From contig SHZM01000004.1 in the NCBI GenBank assembly GCA_009692265.1, forward strand, positions 1 through 64,000: 64,000 nucleotides of DNA, written 5' to 3'. This document shows, one piece after another, positions 50,558 to 60,770 of this stretch. Source of the DNA: Gammaproteobacteria bacterium (GTDB lineage: Bacteria > Pseudomonadota > Gammaproteobacteria > Ga0077536). Made by a program: the position numbers and the translations under genes. Every line of letters starts with the position of its first letter. The first letter of the stretch is position 1. The notes below the pieces were generated by a model. It did not search any database, was not told the origin of the DNA, and saw nothing but the letters and a program-made list of their open reading frames with translations.

Positions 50558-51170
50558 CCAATTCGGTTGGTTGATCGCGTTATAAAGTACAGCGGCCCCG
50601 AGGCTTCTTCGCGGCCGGGGACAAGTCGTAAGGTTATTCGCCAGCGTCACCATGGTTGTTCTATTTCCATACTTCCCAATCAAATTGAAGCGTTACGATT
50701 TGTTGTCCAACCCGTAATCGAAAAGAAAGCGACAAATTTTTCGTTCCGTTAACGCAAGCGTCGAGTGCGCACACTGTCCGGTTGGGCATTCCGTGTTGCT
50801 AATCTGCGACCTCATCTGGCGCGTGATATTTTCGATTCGTTCGCCCAATACGAATTTTACTTTTGCGTACCACCCCGGGTGACGAACGCTGTCAATCGCG
50901 TGAGCGTGCTCAGAGGTTAAGTAGCGGTCGGTGCGCGGTTTTTAGACGGGTGTAATGCCAAGCTAACCGCTTAAATCTCTCGATAAGTAACGTCATTTCT
51001 CGTCATAAATCCTGCTGTAGCTGACGCTGTTCAGCAACTGATTTGGGCATCGGTCCAGCGCTGCTACGTGCCTGTTTACAGGCCGACGCGCACTGGGTTG
51101 CGCTCCCCTTGACTTTTCGTGGCGAATTGTGCCGCTCACGCGCAGGACAACCTGGCTAGGAGAATTGATC

Positions 51171-52692
51171 ATGGCGCTACTCGATAGATCCGATTGGTAC
51201 AACCTTGGCCGCGCAACGAACTGGACCCCGCGTTACGTCACCGAAGAAGAACTCTTTCCTGACGACATGAGCGACAAATTCGGACTCAGTAGTGATCAGT
51301 GGGAAGCTTTCGACGAACCATACAAAGTTTCTTACCGTGGATATGTCGATATTCAATCAACGAAAGATGCAGAAGCTTATTCTGTTCGTGCGGTACTCGC
51401 TCGCTCAAACTTCTACGACCAAGCGGATAAAGGCTGGCAAGCGATACTGAGATTACACTTTGGTGCTGTTTGTCTACCTGAATACACCGCTGTGGTCGGC
51501 GAATCTAAAATGGCACGCTTCGGCAAAGCGTCCGGCTGGCGCAATATGGCGACACTCGGCTGCTTGGACGAAATCCGCCACACCCAGATGCAACTTTTCT
51601 TTGCCCACGCTTACACGGAAAAATCACGCCAGTTCGATTTCGCACATAGAATGCTGCATACGAATGGTTGGGCCCCGGTTGCCTCGCGGCTGGCATTGGA
51701 CGATACCATCCAAAGTCGCGATGCCGCGACTATGGCGATTATGCTCACGTTTGCGACGGAGCAAGGGTTCACAAAATGTGCAATTTCTCGGGCTGGCCGC
51801 CGACGCGGCAAATGCGGGGGACTACAGTTTCTCCAATATGTGCTCCAGCGTACAGACCGACGAAGCGCGCCATTCGCAGATTGGTGCCGCCGCGATGAAG
51901 GTGCTGATCGCGAATGGCAAAAAAGCGGAGGTGCAGCGCGCCGTTGATATTTCATTCTGGCGTAATTGGCGTCTGTTTTTCACCCTAACTGGACCGGCAA
52001 TTGACTACCATACGCCACTCGCACACCGTGGAAAGTCGTTTAAGGAATTTGTCCAGGAATACATCATTGCGCAATTCGAACGCGCGATTTTGGATCTAGG
52101 CCTCGATAAGCCGTGGTACTGGGATTACTTTGTGGAGACGATCGACTATTACCATCACGGCGCACAATTAGAGATTTGGCTCGTGCGCAAAACGGTTTTC
52201 TGGGATCCTTCAGGCGGTGTAACTCAGGCAGAGCGCGTCTGGCTGGAAGAAAAGTACCCGGGCTGGAACGATACGTGGGGAAAAATGTGGGACGTGGTTG
52301 CCGAGAACATTCGCAACGGCCGCGAGGATCTGACAATCCCGGAGGCGCTACCAATGCTCTGCAATATCTGCGGGTTGTCCGCCACTGGCACGGCTAACGC
52401 CGGGCATAGCTGCCGTGGGTATACGAGCGATCACGACGGACGGCGCTATAGTTTCTGCTCTCCGGTTTGCCAATGGATCTTCGCTCAGGAGCCGGCGCGC
52501 TACGCCGATCACAAAAGCATTATCGACCGGTACGTCGACGGCGAGATTCAACCCGCGAATTTCGAAGGTGTCCTTCAATCCTTCGATATGGCTCCGGGTG
52601 AGCAAGGCAAGGATGCCAGCAACTACGAATGGGCTTGGGAAGGCCATGAACACGAGAGAGATGTCGGAATCGGAGTTGCGGAGGCCGCATGA
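51171..52692 (+). pseudogene. Diiron aromatic/alkene monooxygenase alpha subunit (TmoA/IsoA-like) with +1 frameshift near 51770-51780
   Basis: MALLDRSDWYNLGRATNWTPRYVTEEELFPDDMS...LDEIRHTQ...FATEQGFT, then frame change, NVQFLGLAADAANAGDYSFSNMCSSVQTDEARHSQIGAAAMK...; diiron ExxH motifs on both sides. Confidence 0.9.
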
Positions 52693-52940
52693 CTGAGTTG
52701 CCGATTGTCGTTAATTTCGAAGACCACTTCGTCTTGACTATGGTAACGGTCGATACTGCGTTGACGATGGATGGGGTTGCGGCGGCTGTTGCCCCACACT
52801 TCATCGGGCCTACGTTACGGACGCGGCCGCATTCAACGATGCGCATCCGGCTCCAGGGGGGTGAATCGTTGCCGCGGGAAATGACCGTCGAGGACGCGGG
52901 TTGGGTCAAATTCGATATCGTTGAGGTCTTCTACGAATAG
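52689..52940 (+). CDS. Monooxygenase gamma subunit (TmoB-like)
   Basis: MTELPIVVNFEDHFVLTMVTVDTALTMDGVAAAVAPHFIG; start overlaps the alpha stop by 4 nt. Confidence 0.8.
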   Translation: MTELPIVVNFEDHFVLTMVTVDTALTMDGVAAAVAPHFIGPTLRTRPHSTMRIRLQGGESLPREMTVEDAGWVKFDIVEVFYE

Positions 52941-53004
52941 GCGATCGACTTAGCGCCAATCAATCAACACCCGTACGCGCGCACATGCGAAAGCGAGGCA
53001 GACC

Positions 53005-53313
53005 TTGACCACTGGCACTGATTTAACGAAGAACAATATGGTCGGCCCGGTGCTTAAGACCGGCGAAATCTCGAATGCTGTGCTTGAAGCGTTAGCAGAA
53101 GACAATCCCGGCAAACATTTTGAAATTAACAATGGCATCGGCTTAACGCGCATCCAAACCGAGAACGAGTGCTTCATCCGCCGGAAGACGATGTCGGCGA
53201 TCCTCGGGCGCGCGTTCGCCATGCAGGAACTCTCGAGCGTACTTGCTTCGTTTGCTGGGCAAATCGATGCGGAAACCACCTATTCCCGCTTCTATCTGAA
53301 CAAACAATTTTAG
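53005..53313 (+). CDS. Monooxygenase coupling/effector protein (TmoD-like)
   Basis: NMVGPVLKTGEISNAVLEALAEDNPGKHFEINNGIGLTRIQTENECFIRRKTM in operon order. Confidence 0.87.
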   Translation: MTTGTDLTKNNMVGPVLKTGEISNAVLEALAEDNPGKHFEINNGIGLTRIQTENECFIRRKTMSAILGRAFAMQELSSVLASFAGQIDAETTYSRFYLNKQF

Positions 53314-53335
53314 CCGCGTCGTCGCGGAGGTAACC

Positions 53336-54340
53336 ATGGAAAACCGGGAACAGGAAACAGAGCTGCAGCCGCTCAAGACGTGGTCCCACCTGGCAGGTAC
53401 CCGACGGCGGCCGAGCGAGTACGAGATCGTGTCGGTTAAGACGCTGCACAACACGCGCGATCCGGCAAAGCCGATGGAACTCGACACGGATGTGTTCATG
53501 AACCGCTGGCTGCGCCAATATCGGAATGATAGTCCACTCAAGCATCCTGACTGGGACGATTTTCGTGACCCCGATGAAATCATTTACCGCACTTATAATA
53601 CGTTACAAAACGGACAAGAAATTTACGTCGATGGTCTCGTAGACCAACATGACGAACTCGAACACGACAAAGGTTTGACGGGAGATTGGGCCAAGTCGCT
53701 TGCTACGCACTACACGCCAATGCGTTATCTACTGAACACGGTGCGAATGGCTTCTTCTTATATAGTCGTGGTCGCACCGACGAGTACCATTAATAACTGC
53801 GCCGCCTTTCAGAGTGCTGACCAGATGCGCTGGATGCAGCAGGTCGCCTACCGGACTGTGGAGCTCGGGCGTAACCGGCCCGGTGCCGGTTTTGGCGAAA
53901 CCGAACGCGAACACTGGGGAAATCATGCCGGATGGCAGGGCGCACGCGAACTGATGGAAAAAGTGCTGATTGCGTACGATTGGGGCGAAGCCTTCGTTGC
54001 GCTGAACTTGGTCGCCATGCCCGCGATCGATGAAGGCATATTGCGGCCGCTGGCGAGCGCCGCGCGCCGCAACAGCGATACTTTACTTTCCTTGTTACTC
54101 GAGGCGCAGCTGCGTGATTCGGATCGCAGTCGCCGATGGTCAAGTGCGCTCGTCCGCTTCGCGGTGAAGGGCAACGCCGGCAACGCGGACGTCATCCGCT
54201 CTTGGATTGATAAATGGATGCCGTTAGCCTCGAATACGATTGAGAGCTATTGCGAGGCATTGCCGGATGTTTCGCGAATCGCGGCCGATGCGGGACTGGC
54301 CATACGAGCTTTTCATGCGGGACTCGGACTGAACGAATAG
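53336..54340 (+). CDS. Monooxygenase beta subunit (TmoE-like)
   Basis: TWSHLAGTRRRPSEYEIVSVKTLHNTRDPAKPMELDTDVFMNRWLRQYRNDSPLKHPDWDDFRDPDEIIYRTYNTLQNGQEIYVDGL. Confidence 0.9.
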   Translation: MENREQETELQPLKTWSHLAGTRRRPSEYEIVSVKTLHNTRDPAKPMELDTDVFMNRWLRQYRNDSPLKHPDWDDFRDPDEIIYRTYNTLQNGQEIYVDGLVDQHDELEHDKGLTGDWAKSLATHYTPMRYLLNTVRMASSYIVVVAPTSTINNCAAFQSADQMRWMQQVAYRTVELGRNRPGAGFGETEREHWGNHAGWQGARELMEKVLIAYDWGEAFVALNLVAMPAIDEGILRPLASAARRNSDTLLSLLLEAQLRDSDRSRRWSSALVRFAVKGNAGNADVIRSWIDKWMPLASNTIESYCEALPDVSRIAADAGLAIRAFHAGLGLNE

Positions 54341-54634
54341 TCTACTTCCGGCTGCGAGGCAGATTCATCTGCGGCACAAATTCGCGATCGACTTAACTTC
54401 GCTGAGATCGAGGGCCGCCGGGGTAAAAGCGGCATTAACGCCTCGTGCCCCCAACTTCACCTTAAACATTCGGTGACGTTGTACTTCCCAAAAACTAATA
54501 TCGCTCGGCATCAAGCCGCTATTCGTTCGTAATGGCGATATAATCCACCGAACTCTGGAAATTCCAAAGGGAAAGGGGATTAAACTTTAATCCCTCCGTC
54601 CCCTCTTTGTTTCATCGTTGGGGGTAGTTAAGCG

Positions 54635-55750
54635 TTACGCGAATCCGTAACGCGGATAAGCGCCGCTCAGGGTGTGTTCGAAGTGCGCCATGCCGGCGGC
54701 GGCGCCCGGTCCGACCATCGCCATCGGATATTCCGTCGGACCCAGACGATACTGCACCGGGACATGCGGCGGGCCGCTGATTTCGGGGCCAGGACTAACG
54801 TCGTAGCGATCGTGTTCGACAACGTCTACGCCGCGATAAATACCGGGGCCCAGGCCGTCGCGCCAGCCGCGATAATAGCCGCCGCCCTGCACATCGGCGG
54901 GCGTGCCGACCAGACGCAAGGTGTAACTACGCGTCACACCATCCTCGCCATCAAGTTCGATCCGGCCGCCGATCGGTCGCCGTGTGCCGCTCAGGTACTG
55001 GAGTTCGTGCCGCACGGCAATGAGCCTGATCGCGTGACCATCGAGGTAATCCAGGCGACCTTCAAAATCGAGGGTGTGGCCTGCCGAATTCTCATGGGTA
55101 TTGTAGAAGCCACAGTGGTCTTCGACCTGGAACGGCACCCACATGCGCAAGGCGCGGTGCTCGGCGTGCTCGCCATCGCCGATCCCCTTGATGCCCGTCG
55201 GGACCGCCATCGACGAGCGCACGCCCCAGGAATGATCGCGCATCGCGTGCCAGTCAGTGATCTCAACCCGCTGTCCGTTGATTCGCGCATGGCCGCTAGC
55301 GCGACAGATCTGGGTATACCGAATCAGATCGTTGACCACCGCTCCGTACTTGAAATGTTGATAACGATCTTCGATGAAGGGTGGCGACTGCGCTTCAAGC
55401 ACGACGTCGAATTCGACGCCGGATGGATTCTCGCTCGCCACCAGGCGCAGCCGCTTCATGGGTTCGAGGATCTCGTAGCGCAGCGGCCCCACCGCCAACT
55501 CACCATAACGCGGGTGCAGGGCACGCGTGGCCCGCACCACGGTCTGACGATTCTCATGGGCGACCGCCGCCCAGCCGTCGATGACGTTGACGTTCGGGTG
55601 CAGGCGCAAGCCCGTGAAGAAATACCAGTCCGGCGCATAGAAGGCACAGAAGTAGCCGTCGTTGTAGTGCGCATCTGAGGTAGCCACGGTCGCGAACGGT
55701 GTCGGCGCTTGGTGGAAGGGATAGTCGTCAAAGGTACTCAGTCGCATCAT
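54635..55750 (-). CDS. Conserved protein of unknown function (AttH/hydroxyneurosporene-synthase-like beta fold possible)
   Basis: 371-aa intact ORF; YFCAFYAPDWYFFTGLRLHPNVNVIDGWAAVAHENRQTVVRATRAL...ITDWHAMRDHSWGVRSS. Confidence 0.55.
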   Translation of the reverse strand: MMRLSTFDDYPFHQAPTPFATVATSDAHYNDGYFCAFYAPDWYFFTGLRLHPNVNVIDGWAAVAHENRQTVVRATRALHPRYGELAVGPLRYEILEPMKRLRLVASENPSGVEFDVVLEAQSPPFIEDRYQHFKYGAVVNDLIRYTQICRASGHARINGQRVEITDWHAMRDHSWGVRSSMAVPTGIKGIGDGEHAEHRALRMWVPFQVEDHCGFYNTHENSAGHTLDFEGRLDYLDGHAIRLIAVRHELQYLSGTRRPIGGRIELDGEDGVTRSYTLRLVGTPADVQGGGYYRGWRDGLGPGIYRGVDVVEHDRYDVSPGPEISGPPHVPVQYRLGPTEYPMAMVGPGAAAGMAHFEHTLSGAYPRYGFA

Positions 55751-55908
55751 GACATCACCGCCAAAAAACTTACGGAGGGTTGCGCTCAGGCACCACGCCG
55801 CGGTTTTCGATGCGTAGCTTGGACATCGAACTCCCCCTTCCGCCCGCGCGCTGACCTTGAGAATCAGAGCGCCGAGCGTAGTCCGAGAGGGTCAATCGCG
55901 CAACTTAG

Positions 55909-55991
55909 TTCATGGGGTAAGAGTCGACTGGTCCTTTCATTCCTGCCTTGGCATTGTCGTTCGGCGGACCAATCGACTTTTACCCCATGAA
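55909..55991. repeat. Long inverted repeat, 26-bp arms with 31-nt loop
   Basis: TTCATGGGGTAAGAGTCGACTGGTCC ... GGACCAATCGACTTTTACCCCATGAA; 24 of 26 positions complementary. Confidence 0.9.
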
Positions 55992-56016
55992 TGCGGATCT
56001 GGTGGCATATGCTTAG

Positions 56017-56210
56017 CCGAGCGCGCGATCCTCGGTGCGTGCCGCGCGCGAATATTTATTCACCAGGTATTTCTGCAAGATGTCGGGATCGCTCGGCGCG
56101 CGATTACTCGCCGGTAGCGCGGTGGCCGACATGATCTGTCGTGACTGGCAGTAGCCACACTGCGCCACGTCTAGCGCCTGCCACGCTGCTTGAATCGCAC
56201 GCCCAGCCAC
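56017..56210 (-). pseudogene. Relic of a molybdenum-hydroxylase 2Fe-2S subunit (CoxS/IorA-like)
   Basis: [44 protein letters not shown]; the following CxCG motif is absent. Confidence 0.7.
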
Positions 56211-56213
56211 ACG

Positions 56214-57419
56214 CTAGTGCGTAATGACCGGTAGGCTCAGTAAAGTACGGTCGACAATCGTTGTACTCCATTGGTGGTCGCGGGTGGCGAGTTTAAGTTT
56301 CGGGTAGCGCGCGAATAGGCGCGGCAGCGCGATTCGCGCTTCGGTGCGCGCGAGCGCCGCTCCGACGCAGAAATGGATCCCGGCACCGAACGAAATGTGC
56401 GGATTAGGATCACGGTCCAGCAGTAGGCTCGCGGGGTTTTCAAATACCGCCGGATCTTGATTGGCACCGAGGATCGCGAGCCAGAGATGCGCGCCTGCTG
56501 CGATCTCATGGCCACCACGTTCGTGGGTTGCGGTCGCGACTCGTACGAAGTTTTTCGAGGGGCCGTCGAATCGCAGAAACTCTTCAATCGCCGACGTTGT
56601 GAGATCCGGCTCGTGCACAAAACGCGCGAGCGCTTCGGGGTGCTGCAATAGGGCGCGGGTGCTGGAGGCGATTAATGCCGAGGTCGTGTCATGCCCCGCG
56701 AACAGCAGCATCGAGCAGGTACCGAGTAACTCGGCCTCGGTCCAGGCTTCGGCGTGTGAGGTCGCCAGCAGGTGGCTCATTAAATCGTTGCACGGGGCGG
56801 TACGTTTCGCGGCGGCGGTTGGGCGCAGCCGTGCGAAGAACGCGTCGCCTGCGCGCGCGACTGTTTCCGCGTAATCGGGATTGTGCGATGAGGCACCGTA
56901 GATCAATTGGCCGAAATCCCGCGTCCATTGCCGTAGGAATTCGCGCTCACCGACATCGATTCCCAGGAGATCGCATATCACCATCGCGGTGAGTGGCTGG
57001 GCAAAGTCGCCGACGATATCCGCTTCATCGCCAAGCTCGTCCAGTAACCGGTCGACACGGGCCGTGATCCGAGGGATCAACGCGTCCGTCGCCGCCGGCG
57101 TAAACGAGCGCCGTACCGGGTCGCGTAATCGCGTGTGGTCAGGCGGGTCGTTCAACAGCATCCAGCCATCGAGGAGTGCCATGGCGTGGGTTAGCAATTC
57201 CGTGTGACGGATTGAGAGTTTTTGTCGAAAGCTCGCCATTGCGCGCGCCGACGATAAAGTCTTATCGCGGAACGCGCGATCAACTTCCCGGTGCGAAGTT
57301 AAAATGAATACTTTGTGACGAGGACTCCAGAACACCGGATCGTGTTCGCGCAAGCGAAGGAAAAAACTGTGCGGATCACGGATTGCGTCAGGAGCAAGGA
57401 GATCGTCCGCCGGGAGCAT
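56214..57419 (-). CDS. Cytochrome P450
   Basis: LLFAGHDTTSALIASS (I-helix), EEFLRFDGP (ExxR-like region), ISFGAGIHFCVGAALARTEARIAL (heme Cys loop). Confidence 0.95.
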   Translation of the reverse strand: MLPADDLLAPDAIRDPHSFFLRLREHDPVFWSPRHKVFILTSHREVDRAFRDKTLSSARAMASFRQKLSIRHTELLTHAMALLDGWMLLNDPPDHTRLRDPVRRSFTPAATDALIPRITARVDRLLDELGDEADIVGDFAQPLTAMVICDLLGIDVGEREFLRQWTRDFGQLIYGASSHNPDYAETVARAGDAFFARLRPTAAAKRTAPCNDLMSHLLATSHAEAWTEAELLGTCSMLLFAGHDTTSALIASSTRALLQHPEALARFVHEPDLTTSAIEEFLRFDGPSKNFVRVATATHERGGHEIAAGAHLWLAILGANQDPAVFENPASLLLDRDPNPHISFGAGIHFCVGAALARTEARIALPRLFARYPKLKLATRDHQWSTTIVDRTLLSLPVITH

Positions 57420-57509
57420 TGCTAATCGACTATCTGGTTAAACGCCATGTGGGGTGAGAAGGTTCGATTCTCGCCTTCTCGCCGGCCCTCGCCGGAGAGG
57501 GAGGAACCT

Positions 57510-58232
57510 TCACGTCCCGCGCCCCTGCTCCAGCTGCTGTCGCACGTCTTCGAGCGCCACATGGCGCACATCCTTGCCTTCGACCAAGAAGATTGCGTTC
57601 TCACAGATGTTGTCGGCGTGGTCCCCTATGCGCTCGAACGCACGCGCCGCGAGCACCGCGTCGAGCACACCGCGGATATTGCGAGGATCTTCCATCATGT
57701 AGGTGATCAACTGACGCATCACCGCTTCGAGTTCCTTGTCGACCTCGAGATCTTCCTGCGCAACTTCGAGCGCCGCGTGCGAATCCATACGCGCGAAGGC
57801 ATCCAATGCGGCGCGTAACATGCGCCGCACGTGATAGCCCATCGCGAGCACGCCAACATAATAAGACCGCTGGCTGCCGGTATTGCTGAAATTGGAAACG
57901 ATGCGGGCAACTTTTTTGACTTCGTCGCCGACCCGCTCAAGATCGCCGATTATTTTGCTGATTGCCAAAACTAAGCGCAGATCACCCGCCGCCGGTTGAC
58001 GTCGCAGCAGAATCGCGGTGCACTCGCCATCGATATCAACTTCCATGTCATTGACACGGTAGTCGCTGGCGGCGATCTGCTCGGCGAGTTCCAGATCGTT
58101 CTTGGACATCGCATCCAGTACGTGGCTCAGTAGCTCCTCTACCAGACCGCCCATACTTAAAACTTTCGAGCGAATTTCTTCCAGCTCTTTATCGAACTGC
58201 TGAGAAATGTGGTGGGTACGTGATAAAACCAT
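57510..58232 (-). CDS. phoU: Phosphate transport system regulatory protein PhoU
   Basis: HISQQFDKELEEIRSKVLSMGGLVEELLSHVLDAMSKNDLELAEQIAASDYRVNDMEVDID; downstream of pstB. Confidence 0.95.
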   Translation of the reverse strand: MVLSRTHHISQQFDKELEEIRSKVLSMGGLVEELLSHVLDAMSKNDLELAEQIAASDYRVNDMEVDIDGECTAILLRRQPAAGDLRLVLAISKIIGDLERVGDEVKKVARIVSNFSNTGSQRSYYVGVLAMGYHVRRMLRAALDAFARMDSHAALEVAQEDLEVDKELEAVMRQLITYMMEDPRNIRGVLDAVLAARAFERIGDHADNICENAIFLVEGKDVRHVALEDVRQQLEQGRGT

Positions 58233-58252
58233 GATGGCTGCTATCCTCGGGA

Positions 58253-59134
58253 TTAGCCGTAGCGTCCGGTAATGTAGTCTTCCGTCTGCTTCTGGCGCGG
58301 CGTCGTGAACAAGGTTCGGGTGTCACCAAATTCGACCAGACTGCCCATATACATGAACGCGGTGTGATCCGAGACGCGTGCGGCTTGTTGCATATTATGG
58401 GTCACGATCACGATCGTGTAATTCTGTTTGAGTTCGTAGACCAGTTCTTCGATTTTGAGGGTTGAAATCGGATCGAGCGCGGACGCCGGTTCGTCGAGCA
58501 AGAGCACTTCGGGCTCGATGGCGATTGCCCGCGCAATCACCAGGCGCTGTTGTTGGCCACCGGAGAGCCCCAGCGCGCTGTCATGCACACGGTCGCGGAC
58601 TTCCTCCCACAGCGCCGCCGCCCGCAGCGCCTCTTCAACCGCGCGATCTAATACTCGCCGATTGTTAACGCCCTGGATCCGTAAGCCATAGGCCACGTTT
58701 TCGTAAATTGATTTGGGAAACGGGTTTGGCTTCTGGAATACCATGCCGACGCGGCGGCGGAGATTGGCGACGTTTACCGTCGGATCAAGGATATCGTTCC
58801 CCTTGAGTTTGATCGCACCTTCAGTGCGCACACTCAGAATCAGTTCATTCAACCGGTTGAAGCAGCGCAGTAACGTCGATTTCCCACAACCGCTCGGCCC
58901 AATGAAGGCGGTGACTCGCTTCTCCGGGATCACCAGACTGATATCGTGCAGCGCGCGTTTTTCCGCGTACCACAATGACAGGTTCTCCACGCGCAAGCAC
59001 TCCTGCGGCGTGGTAGGCGCCACCGGATCAGGGGGTGTGGACCGCAGGGCGCGGATATCCACGCCGTGACTCAGTGAAGGACTGGACACCGGATGCTCCG
59101 TGCTTTGGTCGGGGGTCTTAATGGTCTGCTGCAT
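58253..59134 (-). CDS. pstB: Phosphate ABC transporter ATP-binding protein PstB
   Basis: [22 protein letters not shown]...[28 protein letters not shown]...[36 protein letters not shown]. Confidence 0.97.
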   Translation of the reverse strand: MQQTIKTPDQSTEHPVSSPSLSHGVDIRALRSTPPDPVAPTTPQECLRVENLSLWYAEKRALHDISLVIPEKRVTAFIGPSGCGKSTLLRCFNRLNELILSVRTEGAIKLKGNDILDPTVNVANLRRRVGMVFQKPNPFPKSIYENVAYGLRIQGVNNRRVLDRAVEEALRAAALWEEVRDRVHDSALGLSGGQQQRLVIARAIAIEPEVLLLDEPASALDPISTLKIEELVYELKQNYTIVIVTHNMQQAARVSDHTAFMYMGSLVEFGDTRTLFTTPRQKQTEDYITGRYG

Positions 59135-60767
59135 TGTATTTCTCGCGCAAGCGGTTCCTGATCTGAATCGCCGCCAGATTCAGCGACATGATGATGACCA
59201 CTAACAGCAGCGCTGTCGCGTAAACGAGCGGGCGCGCGGCTTCGACGTTTGGGCTTTGGAAGCCGACGTCGTAGATATGAAACCCTAGATGCATGAACTT
59301 TCGGTCCAGGTGCAGAAAAGGAAAATCCGTATCCAACGGCAGCGACGGAGCGAGTTTTACCACCCCGACCATCATCAGCGGCGCGACTTCGCCGGCTGCC
59401 CGCGCCACGGCGAGAATTAAACCGGTCATCATCGCGGGAGTTGCCATCGGCAACACCGTGCGCCAGAGAGTTTCAGCCTTGGTCGCGCCGAGCGCCAAGC
59501 TGCCTTCTCGAATCGCGCGGGGGATCCGGGTCAGGCCTTCTTCAGTCGCGACAATCACCACCGGCACCGTTAGCAAGGCCAGGGTCAGCGACGACCACAG
59601 CAATCCCGGCGTACCAAAGGTTGGCGCGGGTAGTTTGTTTGAAAAGAAAATTTGATCGATCGAGCCGCCCAGGAAATACACGAAGAAGCCAAAACCGAAC
59701 ACCCCGTAGACCACCGATGGAACGCCCGCGAGATTATTCACCGCAATCCGAATCGCGGCCGTCACCGGGCCGGGTCTGGCGTACTCGCGCAAATAGATCG
59801 CCGCGACCACGCCAAACGGTGTCGCCACGATGGACATCACGATCACCATGAGCACGGTACCGAAAATAGCCGGGAAGACCCCCCCCTCGGTATTCGCTTC
59901 GCGGGGTTCGTCGGTGGTGAATTCGGCGAGTTTTATCCCGTAGTGGCGCACCTTCTGCCACCACGACATCTGGTTCGGACGAAAAGCCCGCACGATGCTG
60001 CTGAGCGGAATGGCGGCTTCGGTCCCGTCGCTGGTGTGGGCAATCAATTTGTCGCGCTGGTTTTGCTTGCGTAGGTCGGCCAGCTTTTTGGTCAGGGCAG
60101 AAAACTGGGTCTGAAGATCGGCGCGCGAAGCGGCCGCCGTTGCTAGCGCCGCCGGGTCGTTCGCGCGTTCACGTTCGCGTAATCGCAGCCGTTCGATTTG
60201 ATAATTGATGCCGCCGATTTCGTGGCGTTCAATTTGCGCAATTTCGGCGCGAAACGCGGCGCTTCGCGCTAATCGCTCGGCGACGGCGTCCCAGAGATTT
60301 TCTGTGACAACGGGGTCGTCGGCTTCGCGCAGGCTCTGCGCAAATCCGTAAAAGTTACCCCACTCTGAGCGTTCGGCAACGACAGCATCGCTCGGATACT
60401 CGAGTTTGGTGATTTCGGTTTCGGCGATCCAACGGAAATCGTTGCCGCTGAAGTCGCGATTACCGACTTTGATGAGATAGCGTGTAACCACGAGCATGTC
60501 GTCGGGGACTATGCCACCCGCATCACGCACGCGAGCGACGGCCACCGTTTCCTCGTCCACGATTTCGCCAAGCACCCGGGCGACCCCGCCGTCGACGAGT
60601 CTTAGCTCAAGCGCGGCGACCCGACCGGGCCAAAAATGCGCCAAGCCGTTCGCGCCGACCAAAATCAACAACCCGAACACCATGACCAAACTCAGGCTGA
60701 CCGCGCCAGCGGTTAACCAGACCCAGGGTGTACCGCTCGCGACCCACTGTGGGAAATTCTGGCGCAT
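59118..60767 (-). CDS. pstA: Phosphate ABC transporter permease PstA
   Basis: [68 protein letters not shown]...[34 protein letters not shown]. Confidence 0.95.
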   Translation of the reverse strand: MRQNFPQWVASGTPWVWLTAGAVSLSLVMVFGLLILVGANGLAHFWPGRVAALELRLVDGGVARVLGEIVDEETVAVARVRDAGGIVPDDMLVVTRYLIKVGNRDFSGNDFRWIAETEITKLEYPSDAVVAERSEWGNFYGFAQSLREADDPVVTENLWDAVAERLARSAAFRAEIAQIERHEIGGINYQIERLRLRERERANDPAALATAAASRADLQTQFSALTKKLADLRKQNQRDKLIAHTSDGTEAAIPLSSIVRAFRPNQMSWWQKVRHYGIKLAEFTTDEPREANTEGGVFPAIFGTVLMVIVMSIVATPFGVVAAIYLREYARPGPVTAAIRIAVNNLAGVPSVVYGVFGFGFFVYFLGGSIDQIFFSNKLPAPTFGTPGLLWSSLTLALLTVPVVIVATEEGLTRIPRAIREGSLALGATKAETLWRTVLPMATPAMMTGLILAVARAAGEVAPLMMVGVVKLAPSLPLDTDFPFLHLDRKFMHLGFHIYDVGFQSPNVEAARPLVYATALLLVVIIMSLNLAAIQIRNRLREKYNAADH

Positions 60768-60770
60768 CGT

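Noticed and set aside
50557-51170. Hidden gene in the ferredoxin-alpha gap
   Set aside because: No frame gives a recognisable protein; only a short hairpin AACCAATTCGGTTGGTT after the ferredoxin stop.
54674-55678. 334-aa plus-strand ORF
   Set aside because: Antisense shadow of the intact minus-strand ORF 54635-55750 in GC-rich DNA; that ORF has the better composition.
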